Below, one piece after another: positions 32,718 to 41,228 of a stretch of 64,000 nucleotides of DNA. The position numbers and the translations under genes are program-made. Under the pieces are notes generated by a model. That model was not told where the DNA came from. It made no database searches and worked only from the letters and a program-made list of their open reading frames with translations. Position 1 is the first letter of the stretch; each line of letters opens with the position of its first letter. This DNA comes from CAZOAR01 sp964577985. Its GTDB lineage: Bacteria; Gemmatimonadota; CAZMKB01; CAZNLH01. The DNA is taken from assembly GCA_964577985.1 (NCBI GenBank), contig CAZOAR010000006.1, positions 11,486-75,485 on the forward strand, in the 5' to 3' direction.

Positions 32718-33863
32718 TCACTCTTCTCTCAAGAGAGCCCTTGAAATAACCAGTTTCTGGATCTCGGAAGTTCCTTCGTAGATTTCCGTCACCTTGGCGT
32801 CCCGAAAAAACCTTTCGACGGGGTATTCTTTCATTATCCCATAACCTCCGTGTATCTGGACGGCGGCGGATGCGGCCTTGACGGCCACGCGCGACGCGAA
32901 CAACTTCGCCATCGAGGATTCATGAGAGACACTGCCGCCCCGATCCCTTTTTCTCGCGACACTGTGGTTGAGGGCCCGGGCAGCCTCGAGTTCGGTCGCG
33001 ATTTCTGCGATAGAAAACGCCACACTTTCAAACTCGGCTATGGGGCGTCCGAACTGCTTTCGATTCCTGGCATATGATATTGACAATTCAAGGCAGGCCC
33101 TCGCGATACCCACAGCCTGTGTCGCTATGCCGAGCCTCCCACCATCGAGGCCCGCCATTGACTGGACAAAGCCCTCTCCCTCTCCCCCAAGCCTGTTGAA
33201 GACAGGTACTTCACAGTTCTCCAGGAGTATCTCGGACGTGCTCGAGGAGCGAAGACCCATCTTGTGCTCCCTTTTGCCCACCCTCAATCCAGGTGCGTCT
33301 CTTCCTACGATGAACGCGCTTATCCCCCTGGCGCCCCTCCCCTTTTCCGTGCGCGCCATGACCAGAAAATAATCGGCGATATCCCCGGTAGTGACAAACA
33401 TCTTCGTGCCGTTCAGAATATAGATGTCTCCATCCCGCTCGGCAGAACTGGACAATGCGGCCGCGTCACTACCAGCGTGAGGCTCCGTCAGCGCGAAGGC
33501 AGCCAGCTTCCGCCCGCTGGCCATCGGCGTAAGCAATTCTCTCTTCTGATCCTCGCTGCCAAATTTGAGAATCATGGAAGTAGGCAGTGAATTCTGAACA
33601 GACATCGCAACCGCCGTAGAGGGATCGACCGAGCTTATCTCCTCCAGGGCGATGAGATAGGTAAGTGTGTCAGCCCCGATGCCCCCATAACACTCCGGAA
33701 CCATCATGCCCAGAAAACCCAGTCTTCCCAGTTTGAGCAGCGATTCTTTCGAGTCGTGTTCCTCATTGTCCCACTTCTCGAGGTTTGGCCGCAGCTCCTT
33801 CTCCGCGAAGTCGCGGGCAGTTTTCTGGATCAATAGCTGCTCTTCCGAATATTCGTGAATCAT
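32718..33863 (-). CDS. Acyl-CoA dehydrogenase (1)
   Basis: FAD enzyme introducing the first double bond in acyl-CoA oxidation. 381 residues with the usual three domains: N-terminal helices, FAAFALTEPHAGSDAAA-type middle domain with FVTTGDIADYF, and a C-terminal helical domain ending in the catalytic EIYEGTSEIQ (Glu near 366). Most similar in style to short/branched-chain or isovaleryl-type enzymes. Start is ATG at 33863, 58 bases after the 3-hydroxyacyl-CoA dehydrogenase gene. Adjacent leucine dehydrogenase suggests isovaleryl- or isobutyryl-CoA as substrate. Confidence 0.92.
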   Translation of the reverse strand: MIHEYSEEQLLIQKTARDFAEKELRPNLEKWDNEEHDSKESLLKLGRLGFLGMMVPECYGGIGADTLTYLIALEEISSVDPSTAVAMSVQNSLPTSMILKFGSEDQKRELLTPMASGRKLAAFALTEPHAGSDAAALSSSAERDGDIYILNGTKMFVTTGDIADYFLVMARTEKGRGARGISAFIVGRDAPGLRVGKREHKMGLRSSSTSEILLENCEVPVFNRLGGEGEGFVQSMAGLDGGRLGIATQAVGIARACLELSISYARNRKQFGRPIAEFESVAFSIAEIATELEAARALNHSVARKRDRGGSVSHESSMAKLFASRVAVKAASAAVQIHGGYGIMKEYPVERFFRDAKVTEIYEGTSEIQKLVISRALLREE

Positions 33864-33921
33864 GCCACGATTACCTCAATGGTACAACGGACTCGCTGAG
33901 CATATGTTCCTGCGATGCGGC

Positions 33922-34770
33922 TCAGTACGTGAAAAAACCGGCGCCCGTTTTTCTCCCCAGCCGCCCTGCGGCAACCATCTTCTTCAGGAGAGGACAGGGC
34001 CTGTACTTCGGGTCCCCGATGTCCCTGTGAAGGACCTCGAGGATGTCAAGGCATACGTCGAGACCGATAAGATCTGCGAGTGCAAGAGGACCCATCGGGT
34101 GTGCCATCCCCAGCTTCATGACGGTATCAATCGCCTCTTCATCCGCCACACCCTCCATGAGACAGAAAACGGCTTCGTTGATCATGGGCATAAGCACCCT
34201 GTTGGAGACAAAACCGGGCGCGTCCCGGACCAGTACCGGTGTCTTACCGAGATGGCTGGCAAGTGCCATCGCCTCTTCCACCGTTTGAGGCGACGTCTCC
34301 AGACCTTCCACAACCTCCACCAGGCGCATTACCGGGACTGGATTCATGAAATGGAGCCCGATAACCCTGTCCTGTCTCTTCGTGTTCGCCGCTATTTCGG
34401 TGATCGATATCGATGACGTGTTCGAGGCGAGCATGCATCCCTCTCCGCACAACCCGTCGAGTTCCTCGAAAAGCGCACATTTGGCGTCGCGGTTTTCAAC
34501 GATCGCCTCAACGACGACGGAGCAGTCTGACACATTCTTCAATTCCGTAGCGGTATGGATATTCTTGAGCGTTTTCTCCGCATCGCTCTCCGTTATCCGT
34601 TCTTTCTTGACCTGCCTGCCGAGGTTCTTTTCGATAGTGGCTACAGCGCGATCCAGCATTGTCTCTTCAAGATCAACAAGCGATACGTTTATTCCGTTCA
34701 TCGCCATGACGTGCGCGATCCCGAGACCCATAGTCCCTGCGCCTACAACCCCTCCTCGTTTCCATTCCAT
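33922..34770 (-). CDS. 3-hydroxybutyryl-CoA dehydrogenase
   Basis: NAD(P)-dependent oxidation of (S)-3-hydroxyacyl-CoA, 282 residues, the length of the monofunctional short-chain enzyme. The Rossmann loop GAGTMGLGIAHVMAMNG opens the protein; ASNTSSISITEIA and the catalytic GLHFMNPVPVMRLVEVV (His near 138) are present; DAPGFVSNRVLMPMINEAV follows. A GGAAGGGAGAG ribosome-binding site precedes the ATG at 34770. It lies between thiolase and an acyl-CoA dehydrogenase. Confidence 0.95.
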   Translation of the reverse strand: MEWKRGGVVGAGTMGLGIAHVMAMNGINVSLVDLEETMLDRAVATIEKNLGRQVKKERITESDAEKTLKNIHTATELKNVSDCSVVVEAIVENRDAKCALFEELDGLCGEGCMLASNTSSISITEIAANTKRQDRVIGLHFMNPVPVMRLVEVVEGLETSPQTVEEAMALASHLGKTPVLVRDAPGFVSNRVLMPMINEAVFCLMEGVADEEAIDTVMKLGMAHPMGPLALADLIGLDVCLDILEVLHRDIGDPKYRPCPLLKKMVAAGRLGRKTGAGFFTY

Positions 34771-34789
34771 CTCTCCCTTCCTCCTTTTC

Positions 34790-35980
34790 CTATGTCATCT
34801 CGATACTGAGAGCAACCGCGTTTCCACCTCCGAGACACAATGTAGCCAGCCCACGCTTTCTGCGTGCATCTTTCAACGCGTAAATAAGCGTGGTCAGGAT
34901 CCTGGCCCCGCTGCCACCGATGGGGTGTCCGAGAGCTACGGCGCCGCCATGGATGTTCACTCTATCCCAGTCCCACCCCAGCTCTCGTCCATCAACCAGT
35001 GCCTGGACGGCGAATGCTTCGTTGGCCTCTATGAGATCGTAATGGTCGATCTCCACTTTCTCCTGTTTCATCAGATTTTGAACGGCAAGGACAGGCGCGT
35101 AGAACAGCATTTCCGGCTCGGTTCCACCGGTGGAGTATCCCGTGATGCGGGCCAGCGGATCGATCCTGTTCCTCTCCGCCGCGGCCTCCGACATTACTAC
35201 GAGAGCCGACGCCCCGTCATTCAAACCGGGCGCATTGCCCGCCGTCACCGTGCCATCCTTCTTGAAGGCGGGACGAAGTCCGGACAGGCTTTCCACCGAT
35301 GTATCCTCACGCGGCGACTCGTCCGTATCGAAGAAGGTCGGGCTGCTCTTCTTTTTCAGGATCTCCACGGGTACTATCTCTTCCTTGAATTTTCCTTCCT
35401 TTATTGCCTTAACCGCCTTTGCGTGACTCTCATAGGCGAACTTATCCTGATCCTCTCTGGAAACACCGAATTTCTCCGCAATCAGTTCAGCATGAATCCC
35501 CATGTGTACATCAGAGAAGGAACACCAGAGGCCATCCTTGATCATGCCATCGACTATCTTCTGGTTTCCCAGCTTGTAGCCTCGACGCGCACCCTCGAGA
35601 AGGAACGGCGCATTGCTCATACTCTCCATTCCTCCAGCCACCGCGCAGCTTATGTCTCCCGCTTTGATCGCCTGGGCAGCCAGCATAACCGCCTTCAGGC
35701 CGGACCCACACACCTTGTTGATAGTCACTGCCGGCACCGCCGCGGGTATCTCGCCTTTGAGCGCCGCCTGCCTGGCCGGGGCCTGCCCCACGCCAGCCTG
35801 AACGACGTTGCCCATGATGACTTCATCAACCGCCCCTGGATCGATTCCCGCCCTCCTCACCGCCTCCTTGACGACTATGCCGCCCATGTCTGTTGCACTC
35901 CTTGATGAAGCCGCTCCCAGGAAACGCCCTATGGCGGTCCTGCACGCACTGACAATAACCGGAACTCTATCTCTGGACAC
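34790..35980 (-). CDS. Acetyl-CoA acetyltransferase (thiolase)
   Basis: Cleaves acetoacetyl-CoA, or condenses two acetyl-CoA. 396 residues. The acyl-accepting cysteine is in INKVCGSGLKAVM near 90, the catalytic His in NIHGGAVALGHPIGGSGAR near 350, and the second Cys in CLGGGNAVAL near 380. GTG start at 35980 with AGGAG six bases upstream. With the downstream dehydrogenase and upstream hydratase it completes the last steps of beta-oxidation to acetyl-CoA. Confidence 0.95.
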   Translation of the reverse strand: MSRDRVPVIVSACRTAIGRFLGAASSRSATDMGGIVVKEAVRRAGIDPGAVDEVIMGNVVQAGVGQAPARQAALKGEIPAAVPAVTINKVCGSGLKAVMLAAQAIKAGDISCAVAGGMESMSNAPFLLEGARRGYKLGNQKIVDGMIKDGLWCSFSDVHMGIHAELIAEKFGVSREDQDKFAYESHAKAVKAIKEGKFKEEIVPVEILKKKSSPTFFDTDESPREDTSVESLSGLRPAFKKDGTVTAGNAPGLNDGASALVVMSEAAAERNRIDPLARITGYSTGGTEPEMLFYAPVLAVQNLMKQEKVEIDHYDLIEANEAFAVQALVDGRELGWDWDRVNIHGGAVALGHPIGGSGARILTTLIYALKDARRKRGLATLCLGGGNAVALSIEMT

Positions 35981-36055
35981 GAGTTGCTCCTTTCTGAGAG
36001 GATAATAATCGGGGATTGAGGGGTGGCATGCTACAGAACATGCTCACCTCTCATC

Positions 36056-36949
36056 TCACTTCCTGTATCTTCCAATTCCCAGGTAGAATCCTACGTTCGC
36101 GTCGGCCGTCACTACCGGCCTTATCTGACCCGACGACGAGGTAAAGACAGTGGTCACACCAGGGCCATGACCCGAAAGAACACAATCGCTGTGTACAACA
36201 ACCCCCACCGACATCGCGTCCGTCAGATAAATCCTCCCGAATGTGTGATCCGCGCCCTCGATGGCCACAAGGTCACCAAGGCGGAGGTCATCGAGACCGC
36301 AGGCACCCACCGTCTTCTCATCGAACATCTGTATGTCATAATCGCCACTGTATACGTGCGTGGACCCCAACCCCGAGCCCATTATGGCCGCCGGCACGAC
36401 GTGAGTCACGGGGACATTCATCTTTCCATCCTCCATCGCCAGAGGAATCGCCTTGAGCAGGTCAGGGTCCAGATTGGTGATGCGTATCCCGGGGTGATCG
36501 ATAAACCTCAGTCCCAGGCCGAACGCCTTGATGTGAATCTTGTCGCCTATCGCCATCGAGTCCAGGACTTCGTCCGCAAAATCGACCAGGACGTGCTCGA
36601 TGCCGCCATGCTTTCCCGTCACCCTGCCCGTTTTTCCCCTGGCGTCTCCAGAGATCACGCGGGCCTCGTTGCCGATGCAAGCGAGTATGTTGAGACCGTT
36701 ATTGGACAAGTCGTCAGACCCCATCTCCTTGTCTCTGCTCTTTATGCTCACGCCTGGTTCAACATGATCCGCGACCCATCCGGCCGCCTTGTCGCCCACC
36801 TTGACGTTATACGTGATCCCGCCAACACCAGGCAGGACCATGGGTTCTCCTTCAGACGATATCTTGTAGGGATTCCCCGCGCTCACAGGGTTGGATATCC
36901 TGCCGAGTACTGACTGCCTGACAAGATCGCTTTCATTAATATTGAGCAA
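36056..36949 (-). CDS. DUF4438-like protein
   Basis: 297 residues resembling the DUF4438 family, known mainly from thermophiles and candidate phyla and without an assigned function. The family-like segments are SVLGRISNPV at the N-terminus, a glycine-rich GDARGKTGRVTGKHGG, GDKIHIKAFGLGL, PAAIMGSGLGS and a C-terminal GIGRYRK. No signal peptide or membrane segment is seen, so it is probably cytoplasmic. TTG start at 36949 with AGGAGGG five bases upstream. It sits between enoyl-CoA hydratase and thiolase, in the middle of the beta-oxidation run, which suggests a metabolic role. Confidence 0.7.
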   Translation of the reverse strand: MLNINESDLVRQSVLGRISNPVSAGNPYKISSEGEPMVLPGVGGITYNVKVGDKAAGWVADHVEPGVSIKSRDKEMGSDDLSNNGLNILACIGNEARVISGDARGKTGRVTGKHGGIEHVLVDFADEVLDSMAIGDKIHIKAFGLGLRFIDHPGIRITNLDPDLLKAIPLAMEDGKMNVPVTHVVPAAIMGSGLGSTHVYSGDYDIQMFDEKTVGACGLDDLRLGDLVAIEGADHTFGRIYLTDAMSVGVVVHSDCVLSGHGPGVTTVFTSSSGQIRPVVTADANVGFYLGIGRYRK

Positions 36950-36969
36950 CGTTACACCCTCCTGTCTAT

Positions 36970-37767
36970 TCAGCTGTTACCACGCTTGTCCCACACAGGT
37001 CTGGTCTTGTTTCTGAATGCCTCGATACCGATCGACGGTTCATCCGTTTCAAAAGACCTGCTGAAGAGTTCTGATTCGATTGTCAGCCCGTTATCCAGAG
37101 GCTGGCTCATGGAATGTCTGACAGCCCGTTTGGCGAGGCTCAGCGCATGAGGCGCGTTTGAGGCTATTTGATCCGCGAATTCTATTCTCCTCTGCTCGAA
37201 TTCCCTCGATGGAAAGATCCTGCTGACAAGCCCGATGTCCAGAGCGCGCTGCGCGTCGATGATCTCCCCCGACAGTATGAGGTCTGCGGCCACTCCATGA
37301 CCTACTATTCTCGGCAAGCGCTGCGTCGCTCCAAAGCCAGGCATGATTCCGAGAGTAATCTCCGGCTGACCGATTTTCATACGTTCCGAAGCTATCCTGA
37401 TATCACAGGCGAGAGCCAGCTCTGCTCCTCCCCCGAAGCAGAATCCATTGATCGCCGCCACGCTTACCGCGTTCATCCCGGAGAGGACGTCGCAGAGTTC
37501 ATGCCCGCGGCGCGACAGCTTGTGCGCGCTGTCGACCGACAGTCCCTCTATGTCGTCCAGGGAAACTCCTGCCGCGAAGGACCTCCCCTTCCCGGTAATA
37601 ACAACGACAGATACACCGCCGTCACTCGCGGTCAGGTCTATCGCCTCCCGGAGTTCATCCAGGGTCCTCACCCTGATTCGGTTCATGTCCCTCTCACGAT
37701 CGAAGGATAGCGTTCGTACCGAACCGCGATCCTCTACCTTTATGTCTTGATAATCTGGCAGGCCCAA
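36970..37767 (-). CDS. Enoyl-CoA hydratase
   Basis: Crotonase-superfamily enzyme hydrating trans-2-enoyl-CoA, 265 residues. Both catalytic glutamates appear intact: GGGAELALACDIRIA and GQPEITLGIMPGFGATQRL. The oxyanion-hole region is RSFAAGVSLDDI. Start is most likely TTG at 37767 with AGGGAA upstream; no early ATG exists. It follows acyl-CoA dehydrogenase (2) by 12 bases. A C-terminal KTRPVWDKRGN replaces the more usual KRKPEFKGR ending. Confidence 0.9.
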   Translation of the reverse strand: MGLPDYQDIKVEDRGSVRTLSFDRERDMNRIRVRTLDELREAIDLTASDGGVSVVVITGKGRSFAAGVSLDDIEGLSVDSAHKLSRRGHELCDVLSGMNAVSVAAINGFCFGGGAELALACDIRIASERMKIGQPEITLGIMPGFGATQRLPRIVGHGVAADLILSGEIIDAQRALDIGLVSRIFPSREFEQRRIEFADQIASNAPHALSLAKRAVRHSMSQPLDNGLTIESELFSRSFETDEPSIGIEAFRNKTRPVWDKRGNS

Positions 37768-37779
37768 AGGATATTCCCT

Positions 37780-38922
37780 TTACTCCTCTCTACCCATAAC
37801 GAGACGCGCGATGACCATCCGCTGTATCTCGCTTGTACCCTCACCGATCTCACACACCTTGGCGTCCCGCATAAGCCGCTCCACCGGATACTCCTTCATA
37901 TAACCATATCCGCCGTGGATCTGTACCGCCTCCGAGGCTGCCCTCGAGGCGAGCTCCGAACAGAACAACTTGGCGCATGCGGCCTCCTTGCCGTGCGGTT
38001 TTCCGGCGTCACGCAGCCTGGCGGCGTTATACGTCAACTGTTTTCCAGCTTCAACCCCCATGACCATATCTGCAATCTTGAAACGGATAGCCTGAAAATG
38101 TCCTATGGTCTTCCCGAACTGTTTTCGCTCTGCCGCGTAAGACAGTGAGGCATCAAGGGCGGCCTCCGCGATCCCGAGCGAAAGGGCAGCGATACTTATT
38201 CTTCCCCCTTCGAGCGCCTTCATGTTCTGCCTGAATCCTTCTCCCGGAACGCCGAGCAGGTTAGAGGCGGGGATTTCGGCATCTTCCATCGTGAATTGCC
38301 TTGTGTCAGATCCCCTCCAGCCCATCTTATTCTCCTTCTTTCCCATCTTGAGGCCGACAGTGTCCGTCTCTACCAGAAACGTCGTGATGCCTTCGATTCC
38401 CTTACCGTTTCCAATGCGCGCACTTACGACCATGACATCGGCAACGCCCGCGTTAGTGCAGAATATCTTCGAGCCATTGAGAACATAGTTATCGCCCTTC
38501 AGGACCGCGCTGCTCTCGGAGGCGCTTACATCCGATCCAGCATTCGGTTCTGTCATAGCGAAGGCGCCTATCATCTCGCCTTTAGCCAGCGGGATCAGGT
38601 ATTTCTTTTTCTGTTCGTCCGTCCCGAAAAGATTAATCGGGCCGGCCCCGATAGAAGTATGGGCCGCCAGCGTGATAGCTGTTGACGCGCACACGCGGGC
38701 GATCTCCTCAACGGCCATCACATATGTCAATTCGTCGAATCCACCGCCTCCCCACTCTTCGGGAAAAGGAATGCCCATCAATCCGAGCTCTCCCATCTTC
38801 TTCACGTTTTCCCGGGGGAATTCGCTTCGCTCATCAATTTCCGCGGCTATCGGGGCTACTTCGTTTCTGGCAAACTCCCGAACCATATCGCGGACCATTT
38901 TCTGTTCTGCTGTCAGTTCCAT
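37780..38922 (-). CDS. Acyl-CoA dehydrogenase (2), butyryl-CoA type
   Basis: 380-residue FAD enzyme with FAMTEPNAGSDVSA, the KIFCTNAGVADVMVV flavin-site region and a C-terminal KVCEIGEGTSEIQRMVIAR, in which the catalytic Glu sits in the EGTSEI turn. Sequence style matches short-chain (butyryl-CoA) dehydrogenases. Electron transfer flavoprotein genes are not in this window. ATG at 38922. Upstream is the mutase B12-binding subunit. Confidence 0.93.
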   Translation of the reverse strand: MELTAEQKMVRDMVREFARNEVAPIAAEIDERSEFPRENVKKMGELGLMGIPFPEEWGGGGFDELTYVMAVEEIARVCASTAITLAAHTSIGAGPINLFGTDEQKKKYLIPLAKGEMIGAFAMTEPNAGSDVSASESSAVLKGDNYVLNGSKIFCTNAGVADVMVVSARIGNGKGIEGITTFLVETDTVGLKMGKKENKMGWRGSDTRQFTMEDAEIPASNLLGVPGEGFRQNMKALEGGRISIAALSLGIAEAALDASLSYAAERKQFGKTIGHFQAIRFKIADMVMGVEAGKQLTYNAARLRDAGKPHGKEAACAKLFCSELASRAASEAVQIHGGYGYMKEYPVERLMRDAKVCEIGEGTSEIQRMVIARLVMGREE

Positions 38923-38985
38923 AAGTGTCCTTTGTTCAAATGTTCCATGTCTGCATACAACTTGTTGAGTTGTGTCGAGCGAAGT

Positions 38986-39405
38986 TCATGACACATCAGC
39001 CTTATCCCTGATCCTTCCAACAGCCTCATTGATATACCTTATGATGTCGCCGGTATGAGTCCCGGGACCGAACAGTCGGCCAATGCCCATCTCATAAAGT
39101 TTTTCGCGGTCCTCTTCCGGTATAATGCCTCCGCCGGTCAAGAGGATGTGTGAGCCGTCCCTCTCGTCCAGCATCTTCCTGACGATCGGAAATATTGTCA
39201 TGTGCGCGCCCGACAGGATGGATATGGCCACCACATCGACATCCTCCTGAATGGCAGCCTCCACTATCATGGCGGGAGTCTGGTGCAGGCCGCCATAAAT
39301 GACTTCCATACCACCATCCCTCAGAGCACTGGCAACAACCTTTGCCCCGCGATCGTGTCCGTCAAGCCCAGCCTTTGTAACCAACACCCTGACCTTGTTT
39401 TCCAT
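38986..39405 (-). CDS. Methylmalonyl-CoA mutase, B12-binding (C-terminal) subunit
   Basis: 139-residue stand-alone cobalamin-binding subunit. The histidine ligand motif is KAGLDGHDRGAKVVA, followed by the SILSGAH serine and the GGGIIPEED glycine loop. Such small subunits pair with a separate catalytic large subunit in archaea and many bacteria. No large subunit is in the window; only meaB, its chaperone, lies upstream across a 222-base gap. Expected role: isomerisation of methylmalonyl-CoA to succinyl-CoA. Confidence 0.93.
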   Translation of the reverse strand: MENKVRVLVTKAGLDGHDRGAKVVASALRDGGMEVIYGGLHQTPAMIVEAAIQEDVDVVAISILSGAHMTIFPIVRKMLDERDGSHILLTGGGIIPEEDREKLYEMGIGRLFGPGTHTGDIIRYINEAVGRIRDKADVS

Positions 39406-39569
39406 CTCACATCTCCTGTAATCCTGCCGGGCAACCAGTATTCCAGCGTCCGTCCCGGGAGTTCGTCACCAATCCAGGCGGCTCTGAAGGCCCCTGGCGG
39501 CGTTGTTTCTCCTTGAAGCGCCTCGTAAGTACTCTTTGCGTCGTCGGAGCCTGTCCAGGAACCTCTGCC

Positions 39570-39600
39570 GCCCGGGATTATTGTCAATAGACTCCCGGGC
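39570..39600. repeat. 8-bp CCCGGG-cored hairpin between mutase subunit and meaB
   Basis: Perfect inverted repeat GCCCGGGA (39570-39577) and TCCCGGGC (39593-39600), 15-base loop. It lies just past the meaB stop on the minus strand, in a 222-base gap without a gene. No T-run follows. Confidence 0.5.
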
Positions 39601-39627
39601 AGAACACCACATCACGCCTTAACGTTA

Positions 39628-40602
39628 TTATCGCGCCAGAGAGGAGAGATCGAGACCTTTGAGAATAAGCCCCGCGGCCGCGTATGGCGTTTCCTCATCA
39701 CGGATCACTTTCCGTATCAACTCATCAAGCCCCCGGAATCCCTCCATTGAGACGTCGACCGCGTCAGCGACCCTCCTGTTGACGATGCTCCGGACATGAC
39801 CTTCCACTCTCTCACGCCTGCGCGCATCAAGGTCTCCGCTCTCTTCGAGGTGCAGGCGGTGTTCTTCCAGGACCGACTTGAGCCGCTCGATGCCCTTTCC
39901 CTCGGACGCCACGGTCTGCACTATCCTCTCTCTCCAGTCTCGACGCTCCTCACGCATATTGAGAACATCCTCGATGTCCGCCACCAGCTCTTCGGAGCCC
40001 GCCCGATCTGACTTGTTTACGACGAGGATATCTGCAACCTCGAGCAGGCCGGCCTTTAAGACCTGTATGCTGTCTCCGGACTCCGGTACCAGCATGACGA
40101 TAGTCGTGTCCGCCTGGGAGGCCACGTCCAGTTCAGATTGCCCCACTCCCACAGTTTCGATGATGATTACGTCGAAACCGAACGCCTCATAGACGTGCAG
40201 TATCTCCTCCGTCGTTGTTGTCAGCCCGCCTATGTTGCCCCGCGCGGCAAGGCTTCTAATATAAACGCCATCGTCAAGATTCAGGCTCGACATCCTCACA
40301 CGATCTCCGAGAAGCGCTCCCCCGGAGAAGGGGCTCGACGGATCGACGGCGAGAATACCGACCTTCAATCCACTCTCGCGGAACAAAAGGGCCAGCTTCT
40401 CGGTCGTTGTACTCTTGCCAGCTCCTGGAGGACCTGTTACTCCAATCCTCCAGGCACCATCAGATTCACGATGAAGATCATGGAGCAGTTTCTCGAAACC
40501 ATTTCTCCTGTTCTCAACGAGCGTGACAGCCCGCGCAAGGGCCATCCTGTTCCCCGATTTGAACTCCTCCACAAGCCTGTCATTATTCCATCGAGATTTC
40601 AT
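39628..40602 (-). CDS. meaB: Methylmalonyl-CoA mutase-associated GTPase MeaB
   Basis: G3E-family GTPase (324 residues) that protects and reloads B12-dependent mutases. Walker A GVTGPPGAGKSTTTEKL, then AVDPSSPFSGGALLGDR, the switch region SLAARGNIGGLTTTT, ETVGVGQSE and the base-recognition NKSD. The ATG at 40602 gives the expected N-terminus; ribosome-binding support is weak. An upstream GTG at 40660-40662 adds 20 unrelated residues. Linked to the mutase small subunit, and probably transcribed from the promoter at 41200. Confidence 0.95.
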   Translation of the reverse strand: MKSRWNNDRLVEEFKSGNRMALARAVTLVENRRNGFEKLLHDLHRESDGAWRIGVTGPPGAGKSTTTEKLALLFRESGLKVGILAVDPSSPFSGGALLGDRVRMSSLNLDDGVYIRSLAARGNIGGLTTTTEEILHVYEAFGFDVIIIETVGVGQSELDVASQADTTIVMLVPESGDSIQVLKAGLLEVADILVVNKSDRAGSEELVADIEDVLNMREERRDWRERIVQTVASEGKGIERLKSVLEEHRLHLEESGDLDARRRERVEGHVRSIVNRRVADAVDVSMEGFRGLDELIRKVIRDEETPYAAAGLILKGLDLSSLAR

Positions 40603-40672
40603 ATTTACTCGCTGATGCCAGCTTCCGCGCCTGAGACCCGTTGGAGAGAATGAGCAGAACACCGAAAAGGGA

Positions 40673-41152
40673 CTACTTGTCCGTCATGTAGTCGACGATC
40701 CTGCTGATTTCCCGCTTCAGCACATCAAATACGGACTCATATGCCTCTCTTCCAAGGCCCACGGGATCCGCGATCTCCACACCTGGATCGTCTCTGGCGG
40801 GATACTCCGTCACGAGAAACGCCTCAGCTCCACCCGCGAGTTCTCTCACCCTCTCCAGGTGCCTGCGTTCCATCGCCAATATGAGAGATGCAGCTTCGAT
40901 CATTTCTCTCCCCAGAGGGCGGGAGCGATGTCCCGCGATGTCTATACCCCTTTCGAGGCTCAGTGCATGAGCCATCTCACTCGGCGGCAACCCCTCGGCG
41001 GCGTGTGTTCCGGCCGAGGCCACCCTGATGCGATCCTTCCAATCCTCCGGCAGGAGACGCCTCATAATTCCTTCGGCCATGGGGCTTCTGCAGGTATTGC
41101 CGGTGCAGACAAAAAGAACGCTCCAATGATCATCTTTTTCGAACGGTATCAC
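40673..41152 (-). CDS. Low molecular weight protein-tyrosine phosphatase
   Basis: 159 residues. The P-loop VLFVCTGNTCRSPMAEG near 12-28 carries the nucleophilic Cys, and the general acid Asp is in EIADPVGLG near 128. Bacterial members act on tyrosine kinases of capsule synthesis or as arginine phosphatases (YwlE type); the Thr in CTGNTCRSP resembles YwlE more than classical CLGNICRSP enzymes. GTG start at 41152. Its own promoter lies within the end of the upstream Sua5-type gene. Confidence 0.9.
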   Translation of the reverse strand: MIPFEKDDHWSVLFVCTGNTCRSPMAEGIMRRLLPEDWKDRIRVASAGTHAAEGLPPSEMAHALSLERGIDIAGHRSRPLGREMIEAASLILAMERRHLERVRELAGGAEAFLVTEYPARDDPGVEIADPVGLGREAYESVFDVLKREISRIVDYMTDK

Positions 41153-41199
41153 CCTGATAGCAGCCAGTCCGGTCGATGAGCCTCATAGCACAAAAGACT

Positions 41200-41228
41200 A
41201 AATTACCACAAAGGGAAAAGGGTGTCAA
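41200..41228 (-). promoter_or_regulatory. Promoter for the phosphatase-meaB-catabolic run
   Basis: Minus strand: TTGACA (41228-41223), 17-base spacer, TAATTT (41205-41200). The TGA stop of the Sua5-type gene (41227-41225) lies inside the -35 hexamer. About 48 bases before the phosphatase GTG. Confidence 0.7.

Noticed and set aside
34346..35905. Long plus-strand open frame (519 codons) opposite the 3-hydroxyacyl-CoA dehydrogenase and thiolase genes
   Set aside because: It is antisense to two unmistakable genes, has no recognisable domain and carries unnatural composition; it is a by-product of codon usage on the other strand.
39321..39587. Possible remnant of a methylmalonyl-CoA mutase large subunit in the gap before meaB
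   Set aside because: The translation of the gap shows no resemblance to the family in any frame; it is left as non-coding with a hairpin.
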